From: Chroicocephalus ridibundus
Lineage: Eukaryota > Chordata > Aves > Charadriiformes > Laridae
Assembly (NCBI RefSeq): GCF_963924245.1
Contig: NC_086285.1
Coordinates: forward strand, 86,534,889-86,598,888
DNA length: 64,000 nt
Direction: 5' to 3'
Within the stretch, counting starts at the first letter, position 1. Each line of letters begins with the position of its first letter. Made by a program: the position numbers and the translations under genes. Positions 38,170-49,690 of the stretch are shown one piece after another. The notes under the pieces are model-generated. The model made no database searches. It had not been told where the DNA came from and was given only the letters and a program-made list of their open reading frames with translations.

Positions 38170-38275
38170 CAGAGAGAAGCAGCGCAGCGTTCTGGCTAGA
38201 GCACTGATCTGGAGACCAAGAAGAAGGTGAATTCACTATTTCCTTACTTACTGCAGCTGAGAAATTTTTTGTCTT
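38170..38275 (+). mobile_element. Possible MIR-like, tRNA-derived SINE remnant, plus strand
   Basis: GCAGCGCAGCGTTCTGGCTAGAGCACTGATCTGGAGACCAAG-like order (38178-38221) parallels the tRNA-derived head of MIR-type SINEs (…GTGG-TAGAGCACTGG-CTGGGAG-C…), and CCTTACTTACTGCAGCTGAG follows where the MIR core has CCACTTACTAGCTG. GGCTAGAGCACTGATCTGGA is the strongest word. Support is by eye only. Confidence 0.4.
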
Positions 38276-41200
38276 GTGTAGCAGGCAACATTTACTTGAC
38301 TTTAATGACCAGTCTTAGTGCTAAATGACTGCTAATGGCCAGTCAAAGTGCTAAACCACTGCCTGATTTTTACCACTGGGTCTGTGGGACTTGGCAACAA
38401 ATGGGCTCTTAGGGACAGGTTTACATGTACCCAACTCATAAACGCCAGAGCCGGTTCTTGTGACCATAAGATGACTAAGGAAGGTGAAGAATTGGGAATC
38501 CCCAAGGTAAAAGCATCTGGACTATCTCCTTAAGGGACTCTAAATTTTAAATGCTGCTGAGTTCAGTAAGTGCTTCAAGTCAGATACTTCCTTGTATGAA
38601 TGTGGCCAGTCCTGGAATAAGTCTCTTCTTGTGAGGATATAGTAATATTAAATGCCCTCACCTGTCCTGTGAGAATCCTTCTGGTTTCATATTCCTTCTG
38701 TTTCATATTTTTATTGTTTTTATCTATTCCATAAATATAAGATAAACATAAGTTCTTTTTTTTTAGTTCCATTAGACAGAGCTTTTTCTTAAAGCCATGG
38801 TCAATCTCTAGTAGACTTTACTGTTGTGTCTGTGGTATTCTGCCACTTCTTCCTCTCTGTCCTCCAAAATTTAAAGGCTGTGGTCTGAAATGCTATCTTG
38901 GTTGACACTGAGCTCGGTGGAAAGATTACAGCTCCAAGCCTATCTCAGCTGCTCTTCACCACATCCTCCCAAAAGTTATTATATCCTCCTGTCTGACAGT
39001 AGAATTGCATCTGTAGCCTCTCCTTGACTTGTCTCTGTCAAATAACTTGCATTTAAAAACAAAGTTTAATCTGATACTAAACATTTTGGCTGGCACCAGG
39101 AATGGCTACGGATGCAGTTAAGCTGGCGGATCTGAGGAGGCAGCAACATACGGAGAAGAAAGATGTTAATGAGCAACTGGGGCAGGTCATGGATGGTAAC
39201 TTTTTCACTTAACTCACTGTGAGCTAAAAAGATATCTAGTAACAACTGTGTAGTTTTAGAAGTGTGAAAAGATGGGTGGAAAACTAGCAAAATATGTCAT
39301 AGATTTGATGATAAAAATAATTTTTTCTAGACTTTCTTTTTTGCTTCTTGTCTTGCTATGATTGTCCCCAGATGCAAGTTTTTCTCCTCATAACAATATA
39401 TTTTTATCCTGTAAGCAAGTGGGCACTGATGCCTCAGTATGAGATTAGTTTTTATTTTAAATGCTCAATTTCAAGTTAGAGAATTGGGGAATGAACCCTG
39501 CTTAATGAGCAGGGCTTACTAAAATTAACTCTGAAGACAATGATCCAGAAATTTTGCTGATTAATGCCTTATGCAGCATCAGTGAAGTCAAAATTATTGC
39601 ATAGAGTGTAACTCAGAAATAGTTTCTGAACATGTGCAGAAATCTTTCTTTGGCAATATTTCGAATTCTTTCAAGTATTTCCTAGTACCTGGAGGTCTAC
39701 ATCGTTGCTGTCAAAGGTCATAATTGGGCCTGCAGGTAGGCCAGTTGATGTAATGTCCATTGAGTCTAAAGACTTATTTTTTCTCTCCTCAACAAACTTC
39801 TAGCCAAAGATAACCCTGGAAGTTTTGAGGCACCTATCGTGGTTGTTTTCAATACTGTTTTAGCGGCACTATAGGTAAATGTTCTTTGACACACCTCTCA
39901 GAAATGCAGACTTACTAGGGAAGATATGAAAGAGTATAAATCTCGGTAGATGTATACTTGTATGCGTCTGTGTGGTTATCTGTGCTCATACGGAGTCTTA
40001 CTTTGTGGTAAACACCCACAAAAAATATACATGTGGAAAGACACAGGAGCTGCACTCTCTATATCTCAACATAATATTATTATTTTTAATAATAATTATA
40101 CCCCCTTTTAAATTACAGTCATCATTTATTTAATGATTTTCTGTAGAACTGTGGAGGACTACTAAGTTTCTATGTGCAGTTCCCTTGTTCTAATGGGCCT
40201 GGAGTTGGCTTGTTAAACAATGAAATAGAGGTGGTTTTGTAGCTAGATGTACCAGTGTAGTTATTAAAGGAAAAAAAAAAAAAGGTTATGGTCTACATAG
40301 CACAATTTTGAGAGACTGTTCCACTTTTATTTATTTGTCAGTAGATACTGATAACTGGTTGGAGCTGATAAAATTGTAGGAGATTTCTTTTCTGGATCAG
40401 ACTAGTGTTGTGCCTTAGTTAGCTACAGCATTGCTTATTTTTGCTCTCAGTTTACAGTTCATAACACAAATATTTTGCAATCACTGTAATCACAGCATGT
40501 TAAATATACAGATCAAGCTAAGTTTCCTAACAGAGAACTTTTATAAAGAAAATACCAAAATGGTTACTGAGCATGTTTGTCTAGTGTTACAGCCTTGCTG
40601 AAGATTGTAGAGGGACGATGATCTGGGCATTGATCTCTACTTCCGCAGATTCTTAACTTTATGTAGTGTGACTAATTATGTTCCAGTGGTGGGACAACTT
40701 GGTCTGTAATGTTGGGGATCCAGACAAACCTTCAGAGAATCAAAACTGGGTAACTTGCCAGGTGACAAAGTTGTAGGTGACAAAGGCTGAAAGAGCATCT
40801 AAGACTCAGTGTTGTCGCTTCTTTCCTTAGATATGACATATTTGACATGATATAGGAAGGTTCAATTGTTAGATCTATAAAAGTACCCGCAAAGCATGAC
40901 TAAGATGAAAGGCACATGGAGTGGAAGGTCATATTTTCTTCTCAGGTGGATGGTTCTTGGGCAATAGGTGGTTTAGCAAATAAAACTTGTGGAAAAATAT
41001 TTTTGTGAAAATCTTTGATTTTTTCCCAGGAAGATCTTTTTGTTGTTATATCTTTAGAAGAAAGATCTTTTTTCCTTTTCTATTATCTCAGATCCTGAAG
41101 TGGCTGATTACTAGGCTAACCTCGTCTAAGAAAGTAACAACTGAAGAGGTGAAACAACGCTTAAAGTAATACCAGAAAGTGAAAAATGTCAAGATGTCAA

Positions 41201-41471
41201 AAATGTCTTCTGGATAGGTTAAAAGTTATTTTCAAGAGTGCATAAGTGAAAGTGAAAGAAATTAGGTCTGTTTGGCCTACAAAATACAGTTTGTCTGTGA
41301 AAACTGGCGGTGCTCCACAATGACAGGGTTTTGTCTGTGAAATGCCACCAAAGATATAACAAGAGCCTAAAGCAAGTCAGATGGCTGTAGTTCAAATTTA
41401 GCCTTGTTGTAAACATTTTAAGCATTTTTCCTTTTACAAGTGTATTGCTTGTAATTATTTTTAATTTTACT

Positions 41472-41504
41472 AGGTTTTTTGTGGGTTTTGTTTTGTTTTT
41501 ATTT
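41472..41504. repeat. T/G-rich low-complexity tract
   Basis: About 33 bases of T and G (GGTTTTTTGTGGGTTTTG and on), a short member of the recurring class. Confidence 0.6.
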
Positions 41505-42445
41505 GCAAAAAGCAAAACCAAAAAAAAGGAACTGGATTTGCTGAGTATGTTGCCCTGGCTCGGGATTGCAGGTTACCACAAGCAGGGATTTCTAGCACGC
41601 TCTCTAGAGGTTTCAAAAGTAAAAGACTGGCTTCAGAGCCTGCATGAAAAGATTAGCAGAGGAGAAAAAGTCTTCCAGTGATCATTAAGAGGATGTTTAC
41701 ATATGTGCAAAACACTCACAACATGCGGAAATATTTGGGACATAGAAAGAGGTTTTTACATTTCTGTAGAAGCTTTAAATGCTTAAACAAATATCAAATT
41801 ACTCAGTCACCATTTTTTGGTCAAGAAGGGGAAGAAGGAGGAATGTGACTCATTATACTAGGATTTAGGTTGTAGTGGGTGCATTTCAATATACCTGGGA
41901 AGCGTGATATTTTGAAGAAAAACAAATGTCTTGAATAAGGTTAGCACTGAAGGAAATTCAGACTCCCCAAATTCCTGAAATCTGATGCTGTGTGAGGAGC
42001 AAAAAAAGAGAAGCATGTCTCAAAGGCTGAAAGTAACTAATATCGTAGAAAATATTTACTGTTTAGGTCATTAATGTAGTATGTATTATACTATATCAGT
42101 AACGACAACTAAGTAATCAAAGAAAGAAAAGAAGAAAATAAACCTCAGTGTATACCCTCATCACTGCAAAAATGCCCTGATTTAATACATGGAAGAATTC
42201 TTTTGGTAATACTTTAAACTCAGTGATTATCTCAGGATTTGGCTGCAGTATGTATCTATTTTTCGTTTATTTTGTTTTAATCATAACTGCAAAAATAACC
42301 TATGTCATAGGAAATAAACTTTCGGCATGACATTGTAGAATTTCAGTTAAAATTTTAAAGCAGGCTTTAGTTCCTGGTATGCAAAGCTTTTCCAGGGAAA
42401 AGACCACAACTTACATCCTGGTAACTCTATGAAACAACTGTGTTT

Positions 42446-42499
42446 AAAAAAAAAAAAAAAAAAATTAAAAAAACCCCACAAAACCAAACCAAAATCACC
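42446..42499. repeat. A/C-rich low-complexity tract
   Basis: A run of 19 A, then TTAAAAAAACCCC and AAACCAAACC blocks. The order poly(A) then AAACC is like that at 18789. Confidence 0.7.
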
Positions 42500-45400
42500 A
42501 GTTGATGGTTTCAGAAAAAATTAAAGGGAATTAATATTTTATATTAATGATAAATGATCTGATTACTATATTTACCTATTACAAGATATTCGTAATTACA
42601 AGGGTAATTCTCCTCCTTTATTCTGCTGGTTAATCAAAGACCAATGCATGGTTACAAGTGTCGTAGAGAGAATTTAGAACTAGATTTATCCCAGCTCTGT
42701 GATTATTTCTTTCAAAGGTCTTCAAGTTATATTTTCAAGGATTAGCACCCACCACCATTTTTAAGATTTACAAAATTTCTCATTAAGATAGTAAATCAGG
42801 GTCATTTAAATTCTAAATGGGTTAGATATTTCTAAATAAAGGATTTCACCTAATATTGTAGAATGCAACATCTTGATTTGCAAGTCAGAACTGTATTTTA
42901 TTACATAGTTATATAGTCAAAGAGATCTTAGTTTATGTTTTAATAAGGTTCACTTATGAATGACATTGGCTGTGGACATTCTTCTTATTTCCATTTTATG
43001 AAAGGAAGGAAAAAACTGGTGGGTATAAAGACAACTGTACTTCAGACGAGCCTGAGTGATAGGCAGCAGGCACCTAGCTCAGCACTCAGCCATGGGTGTC
43101 ATGCTTCTGTGATGCAACTCAGTAGCATATGTCAACACTTCTGTAATCTTATGCAGTGTTTATTCATTGCATGGATTTACTCGGGCACACAAATGAACAG
43201 AGTGTGGAAAGAAAAGCAGTGATTATTTATATAGTAAAGTTATTCAGGTGTGTGATATGTACTACTGTGAATTGCTGTGGTTTATGATATTTCCTACATC
43301 TCTGCTTGAATGTAAGTCAGAAATACAGTTCTTTTGAATTGCATACTGTACATCCAAATAAAGTCATTTCAAATTGCACCTTGCCCTCATTTTTTAAGAG
43401 CGAGAAGCATTTTATATCATGAGATGATTTAATAGTTGACATTTGGAAAGGATGTCTACCTAAATTCAATATATTATCTTTTAACCACTTATGTGGTTTG
43501 CTAGTACATTGTTACCTAACCCATAAAACACATTCTGGATTCACAGTTAACTACGTCATCTCAAAAGTGCAATGATGTGTTCATATATCTAAACCCTGTG
43601 CTTTTTAAAAGTTGCAGGTAATATATTTTTGGGTTTAGATTTCATGTGTACTTGAACGGCTAGATTTTTTTACCTTTTTAGTTCATCTTAGAGTAAAAAA
43701 GTATATTTTAGTGTACAAAGTAAGATTTGAATTTTGTGCTTTGAGGCCAATTTTTGCAAAATGATGCAGTCATGTATCCAACATTCAGAGTCATCTCTGT
43801 TAACCGTTACATGTTTGCTTATATGTTTTGCCTTCTGAAGCTCATTTTAATATGCCTTAAATCTTTCTTTTTTTTTTTTTAATACAATTTGTATTCTCCT
43901 CATTGCCTAATTATCTTGCACGTTCTCAGCAAGGTCTTTTATTGATTAGGATGGCATACCTGTAAAGTGCATAGATTTTCTCAGCCCCATTGATTGCCGG
44001 TGCTGAAGAACAATCTAGTTTGTGTATACGAGATATATTTTCCATATATAAAAAGCATATCTTTTTTTGGCAAATACCATATGGAAAGGTGTTGACATTA
44101 CATGTCATCCTTTATCTGTTTTTACCACAAAATGGTGTCTGAGATACAGTGTTTCTGTACACATAAAAGGACAGAAAATAAGCACATAAGTTGCACTATT
44201 CTGATAATTCAGCAAGTGCCAATTTGTGCAAGTATGCCTATAAGTGGTAACTTAAGCAAGTTGTCTTACTTGATTAATTTTTTTTCCCCCAAAAGGAAAA
44301 ACTGGTCAGCTTTGAAGTGGCTTTATAATAAAACTGCAGCAATGTAAAGCTTTTATTATAGATTCACATGCTTAAAAATGTTAGTCATGGCAATGGTGTG
44401 GAATTTTCTTGTGCCTCTTGTCTAGTAAAACTAATTGAAAATGAGTATGTCCATGATCAGAAAAGTCTGGGACGTGTGAATTTATCCAGTTTAACAGTAT
44501 AACATTTGCATGGAACCTTGAATCAACTTCTGAACCTCTTGGCTGTTTTCGCTTGGTACAGTAATAAAAATTTTAGATTATGTGAACAACTGCATGGAAT
44601 TTCATATATGGAAATGTTGATTTACAGAGACATATTTATGCTAAAATGAAGGTTTTTTAGTCATAAAAAATCTCAGACATATCCAGTCACAATTCTCACC
44701 ATCTTCACTGCTCACCCACTTTATTTGACATATTGTCTTCTTTTGTTGTATCACTTGCCCTTACTGCCTAAACTTCAGAGTCACCTGATAAAAATGCAAT
44801 CTAGGTCTTCCTCTAGAGAAGTAGGAGAAGACCTGCAAGTGTGAGCCTGAAATCTAGGAGCTGGGAAAATATACAGGGAGAATTTGTAAATCAAACTCTC
44901 AAATGTACAGATTCCTTGAGGCTGTAGGCTTTAGTTTTCCTCTGGAACATTTTTCATCTGAAGAGTCAGGCTGATCAGAATGGTTATTCCTTTCCTGTTA
45001 GGCTGGGATAGTATTCATCAGTCTCAGTGCAACTGCTCCGTAATGTCTAACAGGCTAATTATACCAAAGGCATGAGCTAATTAATTACCTAGATCTCACT
45101 GTGAGGAGCTGTTGTTCATATTTTCTTTATCTGAGGTACCGTTAAGTATTGTGTAGAAGTACACTTCCAAAACCGTATCTGTGAGGCTTGAAAGACTTTT
45201 GATGTGTCCAAACAAAGCTCAGAGAAATCTCACCTGAATTCTGATAACACCGAAGTAACTTTAAGATTTTCTTTTCTCGTTTACTGTATTGCATTTTCCT
45301 ATACATTGGATCATTGTTGCTTAGAGGCCTGTAGAGGTGTGGTACAGAAAGAAGAAATCTCAGATACAGCATAAAAATTGTGTTCATACACTCTTGCATC

Positions 45401-45646
45401 TGTACTCTCAAAGGCAGATGGTAAACTGACCAAAAAATGAACATTTTTTAAAAAAGCAACAATTTGGCTTTATGGCTATTAATATTATCTTTCATATATT
45501 ATTTGCATTATGATACCACCTACAGGCTGTTGTTAGGATAATGCATGGGACAGGGTATTGCACTGAGAGAATTAAAAATGAAAAGTCTTTGTTGGAATTA
45601 CTGTGTCATAGTTCTTTATAGTCTAATGTTACAGCATTTGCTATTT

Positions 45647-45666
45647 AATTATATTTAAATATAATT
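45647..45666. repeat. Perfect 20-bp palindrome
   Basis: AATTATATTTAAATATAATT is its own reverse complement, with no loop. In AT-rich DNA this is only mildly unexpected. It lies 70 bases upstream of the CR1 cluster. Confidence 0.8.
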
Positions 45667-45735
45667 GCTTGTCTGGTGTTGTGTGACTGCCTAGCAATAC
45701 CTGTATGTATATTTGGTAGAAGACCTTTTAGAAAT

Positions 45736-46031
45736 TATAGAGTCACAGAATCGTGTGGGTTGGAAAGGACCTCTTGAGGTCATCTAGTCTGACCTTCCCT
45801 GCTCAAGCATGGTCGGCTAGAGCAGTTTGAGTAGGACCACGTCCAGTTGAGTGTTGAATATTTCCACAGATGGAGACTTTACAACCTCACTGGGCAACCT
45901 GTTCCACTGTCTTACTGTGCACAGTAAAGACTTATTTTCTTGTTTCTTTTGGAATTTCCTGTGTTTCAGTTTGTGCCTGTTGCCTCTTGTCCTGTCACTG
46001 TGCACCACTGGGAAGAGTCTGGTTTCCTCTT
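45736..46031 (-). mobile_element. Older CR1, minus strand, 3' half (split by nested CR1)
   Basis: Begins with the reverse of a CR1 3' terminus (GAGTCACAGAATCG, then GGTTGGAAAGGACCTCTTGAGG) and runs through ORF2 C-terminal coding in antisense: minus strand 46008-45817 spells SDRTRGNRHKLKHRKF and RQWNRLPSEVVKSPSVEIF. It breaks off after GAAGAGTCTGGTTTC and resumes at 47306 with CATCAGGTATTTATACAC, exactly where a CR1 copy would continue. It is therefore one element cut in two by the plus-strand CR1 at 46032-47300. Confidence 0.93.
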
Positions 46032-47300
46032 ATTCGATTGGTGACAGCCAACATGGCTTTACCAAGGGCAAGTAATGCCTGACAAATTTGGTGGCCTTCT
46101 ACAACGGTGTTACAGCGTTGGTAGATAAGGGGAGAGTAACAGACATCATTTACCTGGACTTATGCAAAGTGTTTAACACTATCCCTCATGACATCCTGGT
46201 CTCTAAATTGGAGAGGTGTGGATTTGATGGATGGACCACTCAGTGGACAAGGAACTGGTTAGATGTCTGCACTCAAAGGGTTGTGGTCAACAGCTTGATG
46301 TCCAAGTGGAAACTAGTGATGAGTGGCATTCCTCAGGGGTCAGTACTGGGACCAGTGCTGTTTAACATCTTTGTCGGTGACATGGACAGTGAGATCGAGT
46401 GCACACTCAGCAAGTTTGCAGATGACACCAAGCTGTGTGGCACGGTCGACACACTGGAGGGAAGGGATGCCATCCAGAGGGACCTGGACAGGCTTGAGAG
46501 GTGGGCCTATGTGAATCTCATGAAGTTCAGCAAGGCCAAGTGCAAGGTCCTGCACCTGGGTTGGAGCAATCCCATGCAGAAACACAGGCTGGGTGGAGAA
46601 TGGATGGAGAGCAGCCCTGCCAAGAAGGACTTGGGGGTGTTGATGGATGGGAATCTCAACATGAACTGGCAATGTGCACTCGCAGCCCAGAAAGCCAACC
46701 GCATCCTGGGCTGCATCAAAAGAACTGTGGCCAGCAGGTCAAAGGAGGTGATTCTGCCCCTCTATTCTGCTCTGGTGAGAGCCCACCTGGAATACTGTGT
46801 TCAGTTCTGGAGCCCTCAGCACAGGAAAGACATGGACCTGTTGGAATGAGTCCAGAGGAGGGCCACAAAGATGATCAGAGGGCTGGAGCACCTCACCTAC
46901 AAGGACAGGCTGAGAGAGTTGGGGCTGTTCAGCCTGGAGAAGAAAAGGCTCTGGGGAGACCATATAGCAAGCCTTCCAGTACCTAAAGGGGGCCTACAGG
47001 AGAGATGGGGAGGGACCCTTTATGAGGGACTGTAGCGACAGGAGAAGAGGTAACGGTTTTAAACTGAAAGAGGGTAGATTTAGATTGGATATTAGGAAGA
47101 ACAACTTTACTGTGAGGGTGGTGAGTCACCGGCACAGGTTGCCCAGAGAAGTGGATGCCCCTTCCCAGGGCGGGATCAAGACCAGATTAGATGGGGCTTT
47201 GAGCAACCTGGTCTAGTGGGTGGTGCCTGTGCCGTGGCCCATGGAACAACATGATCTTTAAGGTCTCTTCCAATCCACACCATTCTATGTTTTTATGATT
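46032..47300 (+). mobile_element. Younger CR1 LINE inserted into the minus-strand CR1
   Basis: This plus-strand element starts inside the reverse-transcriptase region (GACAGCCAACATGGCTTTACC at 46043) and runs to a CR1 3' end with CCATTCTATGTTTTTATGATT at about 47280-47300. It lacks ORF1 and the endonuclease, so it is a 5'-truncated copy of about 1.27 kb. CTCTT occurs on both sides (46027-46031 and 47301-47305), a likely 5-bp target-site duplication; removing the insert rejoins the older CR1 in register. It is the best-preserved transposon in the window but still has two in-frame stops and a frameshift. Confidence 0.93.
46043..47219 (+). pseudogene. CR1 ORF2 reverse-transcriptase fragment, broken
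   Basis: Part of the CR1 pol-like ORF2, which copies CR1 RNA at the insertion site. The 46088-46849 frame (253 codons) shows RT motif A (YLDLCKVFNTIPH, residues 22-34), motif B (SGIPQGSVLGPVLFNIF, 79-95) and motif C (FADD, 110-113; bases 46415-46426), then the thumb/C-terminal words KVLHLG, QKANRILGCIKRTVASRSKEVILPLYSALVR and HLEYCVQFWSPQ. Breaks: TAA at 46073-46075 in place of a codon after the GFTKGK word; TGA at 46847-46849, where the family has an arginine codon CGA, a typical CpG decay; and a single-base frameshift near 46970, after which the reading continues in another frame to 47216 (SDRRRGNGFKLKEGRFRLDIRKNNFTVRV). The N-terminal RT, endonuclease and ORF1 are absent. The long frame at 46501-46986 in another frame is an out-of-frame shadow. 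It is not expected to make an active enzyme. Confidence 0.93.
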
Positions 47301-47305
47301 CTCTT

Positions 47306-47550
47306 CCATCAGGTATTTATACACATTGATAAGATCCTCCCTTGAGCTTTCTCTTCTCCAGGCTTAACAGTCCCAGCCTCATAGGAAAGAGACTCCAGTG
47401 CCTTCATCATCTTCCTGATCCAGTCTGTCCATGTCTCTCTTGTACTGGGGGACCCAGAACTGGACCCAGCACTCCAGGTGTGGCCTTACCAGTACAGAGT
47501 AGAGAGGAAGGATCACCTCCTTCAACATTGTTGGCAATACAGCGACATAG
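47306..47550 (-). mobile_element. Older CR1, minus strand, 5' remaining half
   Basis: Continuation of the element at 45736-46031: CATCAGGTATTTATACACATTGATAAGATCC, CTTCTCTTCCAGGCTTAACA-type words and CCAGCACTCCAGGTGTGGCC, read in antisense. The minus strand here spells KEVILPLYSVLVRPHLECWVQFWVPQYKRDMDRL, a CR1 ORF2 word set. It fades out after about 47540 in GTTGGCAATACAGCGAC; upstream (5') sequence is missing. It is inactive. Confidence 0.9.
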
Positions 47551-48815
47551 CAGTGACAGGGATGTGACATTACAGAGTTTTATCTTTCCTTTTCCAGTAG
47601 GACTACTTTGAATATTACAAAGCTGGAAATGTCTGCACACAGATGTCACCGTGTTTTCAAAGTCAAGAGAAATCAATATCTAGGAATTTGAACTCACTCA
47701 ATCGGTTAAGTTTTTCATGCTGTGGAGCCCATCACTCAGTAAATATGCTTTAATGGAGTGAAGAAAGAAGATCATTGCTTTTATAAGGCTGTGAAAGACA
47801 CTACTTAGAATGAATTCATACAAAATTGCTAGCAGAATTTTGCAGACTGAGTAGGTTTATAGCTAATTTGATCTCACAGCCTCTTAGTATTGAAACTAAT
47901 GAATGGCTTAAGGTGTCTCTATTCGTAAACAGCAACATTACTGCTAGTAAGATCTCTGAAAACTTGCAACATATCCTTTGTTAAATGACTTACGGAAAGC
48001 CATGCAGTGGCTTCTTGATATTTTAATTTCTGCGTGCTACATTGCATCATCTGTTATCTTTTCTTTTGCAATGGAGATAAAATGCAATCTAAAACTTAAG
48101 TTTTCATTAGTTTCTTCTTGTGAATGCGTTCCTGTTGCTTTGATACTACTGTCATAATTCCAGCACACAGATCAAAAGAGTCAAAATTCTAATTCTTCTG
48201 GGCTTGAAAGAAAATTTATGAGTGAGATCAAATCACCAGCAAAGGTGGTGTGGGCAATAAATGATTGCTGATGGAATTAGGAGTAACAGAAAACAAAACA
48301 TGTTGGTCAGTGTGATGCATAAGGGCTCAATTTCTAGCATGGTGGCAAAGGAGAGATTTAAACTGGAGAATGAAGTAATGTTTATGGAGAAATTGTGAGC
48401 GTGAAGTATGACATGAGAGAAAGTTCAGGGAGATTTATTTGGAAATTCAGCAAAAAGGAGATTGATGTTGGACCTAGACAGATACTAAGATGAAAGTTGA
48501 ATGTAGTGCTGCTCAATGGAAGAGAAAGAGTAGCAAGGAGGGAAATTTTAAGTGAAAAGAAAGAAAGATGCTACCCTTTTCTGATCTAGCAAAGGCTGGG
48601 AGTGTGAGAGAAGTGTCCTCTGAAAGGGATGGCCACTTCAGACAGATCTTACAGATCTTTGTAATACTCAGCAGGGAGATGTAGCTGAGAAGATGGTGCA
48701 AAGTTATTTGTATTTTTGCTTAAAAATTAATAAATTAATAGAAAATGTTTTCTCGTTGTGTTGCCTCTGCTTAGGGATTGCACATATATAACATTGGAGG
48801 GACAGACTTGAAAGG
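47551..48815. other. Unique non-coding DNA
   Basis: No gene or clear repeat is seen between the two nested clusters. Open frames are under 65 codons apart from antisense CR1 run-over at the left edge. Confidence 0.5.
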
Positions 48816-48966
48816 TCATAGAATCATAGAAACATAGAATCATTTAGGTTGGAAAAGACCTTTAAGATCATCGAATCTAACCATAAGCCTAGCACTGCCG
48901 AATCCACAGCTAAACCATATCCTTAAGCGTCACATCTACACATCTTTTAAATACCTCCAGGGATAG
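48816..48966 (-). mobile_element. CR1 fragment, minus strand, 3' part (split by LTR)
   Basis: Starts with the reverse of a CR1 3' terminus including repeated CATAGAATCATAGAA words, then GGTTGGAAAAGACCTTTAAGATC. It is interrupted after CCTCCAGGGATAG by the LTR at 48967 and continues at 49519. It is a short truncated copy with no coding capacity. Confidence 0.9.
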
Positions 48967-49518
48967 TGTCCTGATTTCAACTGGGATAGAGTTAGTTTTC
49001 TTTCTAGTGGTTTCTGTGTTTCAGATTTGATATGGAAGGAATGTCAATAATGCATATTGTTTTGGTTATTGCTAGGTCATGTTTATACCATTCAAGGACT
49101 TTTTCAGCTTCCCATAGAAGCTGAGAAGGAGCGTAGACAGAACAATAGAATGGCCAATGGAATATTCTGTACCATAGATGTCATGCTTGGTACACATATG
49201 GGCGTTGGCCAGAGGAGGTGGGAATCCTCAGTCATAGCTTGGGACGGGCTGGGCAACCAGTTCACTGGCTGGTGAGAGTGACTTGCGTTGTATTACTTCA
49301 TCTTGTATATTCTTTTACCATTGTCATTATTATTATTGCTATTTTCCTTTTTCTGTTGTTGTTCTATTAAACAGCCTTTACCTCAAGTCACGAGGTTGGT
49401 TTTTTTCCTTCCTTTTGCCCTCCTTTTCTCCCTCTTCTCCCTACCTTTCTGGGGGCTAATGGGGAGAACTGCACAAGTGGCTGAGTGGTCCTAGCTGTTG
49501 CCTGGGGTAACTACAACA
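48967..49518 (+). mobile_element. Solo LTR of an endogenous retrovirus
   Basis: It begins TGTCCTGATTTCAACTGGGATAG and ends in ...GGGGTAACTACAACA, i.e. the TG...CA ends of an LTR, and closely follows in layout an LTR family common in birds. ATTAAA at 49366-49371 is a candidate polyadenylation signal, in plus-strand orientation. Flanks are GATAG (48962-48966) and GATGG (49519-49523), a 5-bp target-site duplication with one later change. No gag, pol or env sequence is next to it, so internal sequence was lost by LTR-LTR recombination. A 5-bp duplication is compatible with class III (ERVL-like) and with some class I elements; I do not fix the class. It contains no viral gene, so it cannot encode anything. 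Confidence 0.85.
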
Positions 49519-49690
49519 GATGGTGACTCAACCACTTCCCTGGGCAGCCTGTTCCAATGTTTGACAACCCTTTCAGTGAAGAGATTTTTCCTAATGACCA
49601 ATCTAAACCTCCCCTGGCACAACTTGAGGCAATTTCCTCTTGTCCTATCACTTGTTACTAAGGAAAAGAGACCGATGAGTTATGAAAAGA
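49519..49690 (-). mobile_element. CR1 fragment, minus strand, continuation of 48816-48966
   Basis: Plus-strand reading CCACTTCCCTGGGCAGCC, TGTTCCAATGTTTGACAACCC and GAAGAGATTTTTCCTAATGACC is the antisense of CR1 ORF2's end, and picks up the element where the LTR cut it. It fades after about 49680 (GAAAAGAGACCGATGAG). Removing the LTR and one copy of the duplication gives a continuous CR1. Confidence 0.88.

Larger units (their letters stand above)
35819..45735. other. AT-rich unique non-coding DNA
   Basis: Nearly 10 kb without recognised CR1, LTR or gene. It contains a possible MIR-like remnant at 38170-38275, T/G- or A/C-rich tracts at 41472-41504 and 42446-42499, an ATT-rich hairpin-prone stretch at 40070-40100 and a perfect 20-bp palindrome at 45647-45666. 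Open frames are at most about 100 codons with no motif. Confidence 0.5.

Noticed and set aside
46501..46986. 161-codon frame inside the nested CR1
   Set aside because: Out of frame with the RT motifs; the true frame is the one carrying FADD.
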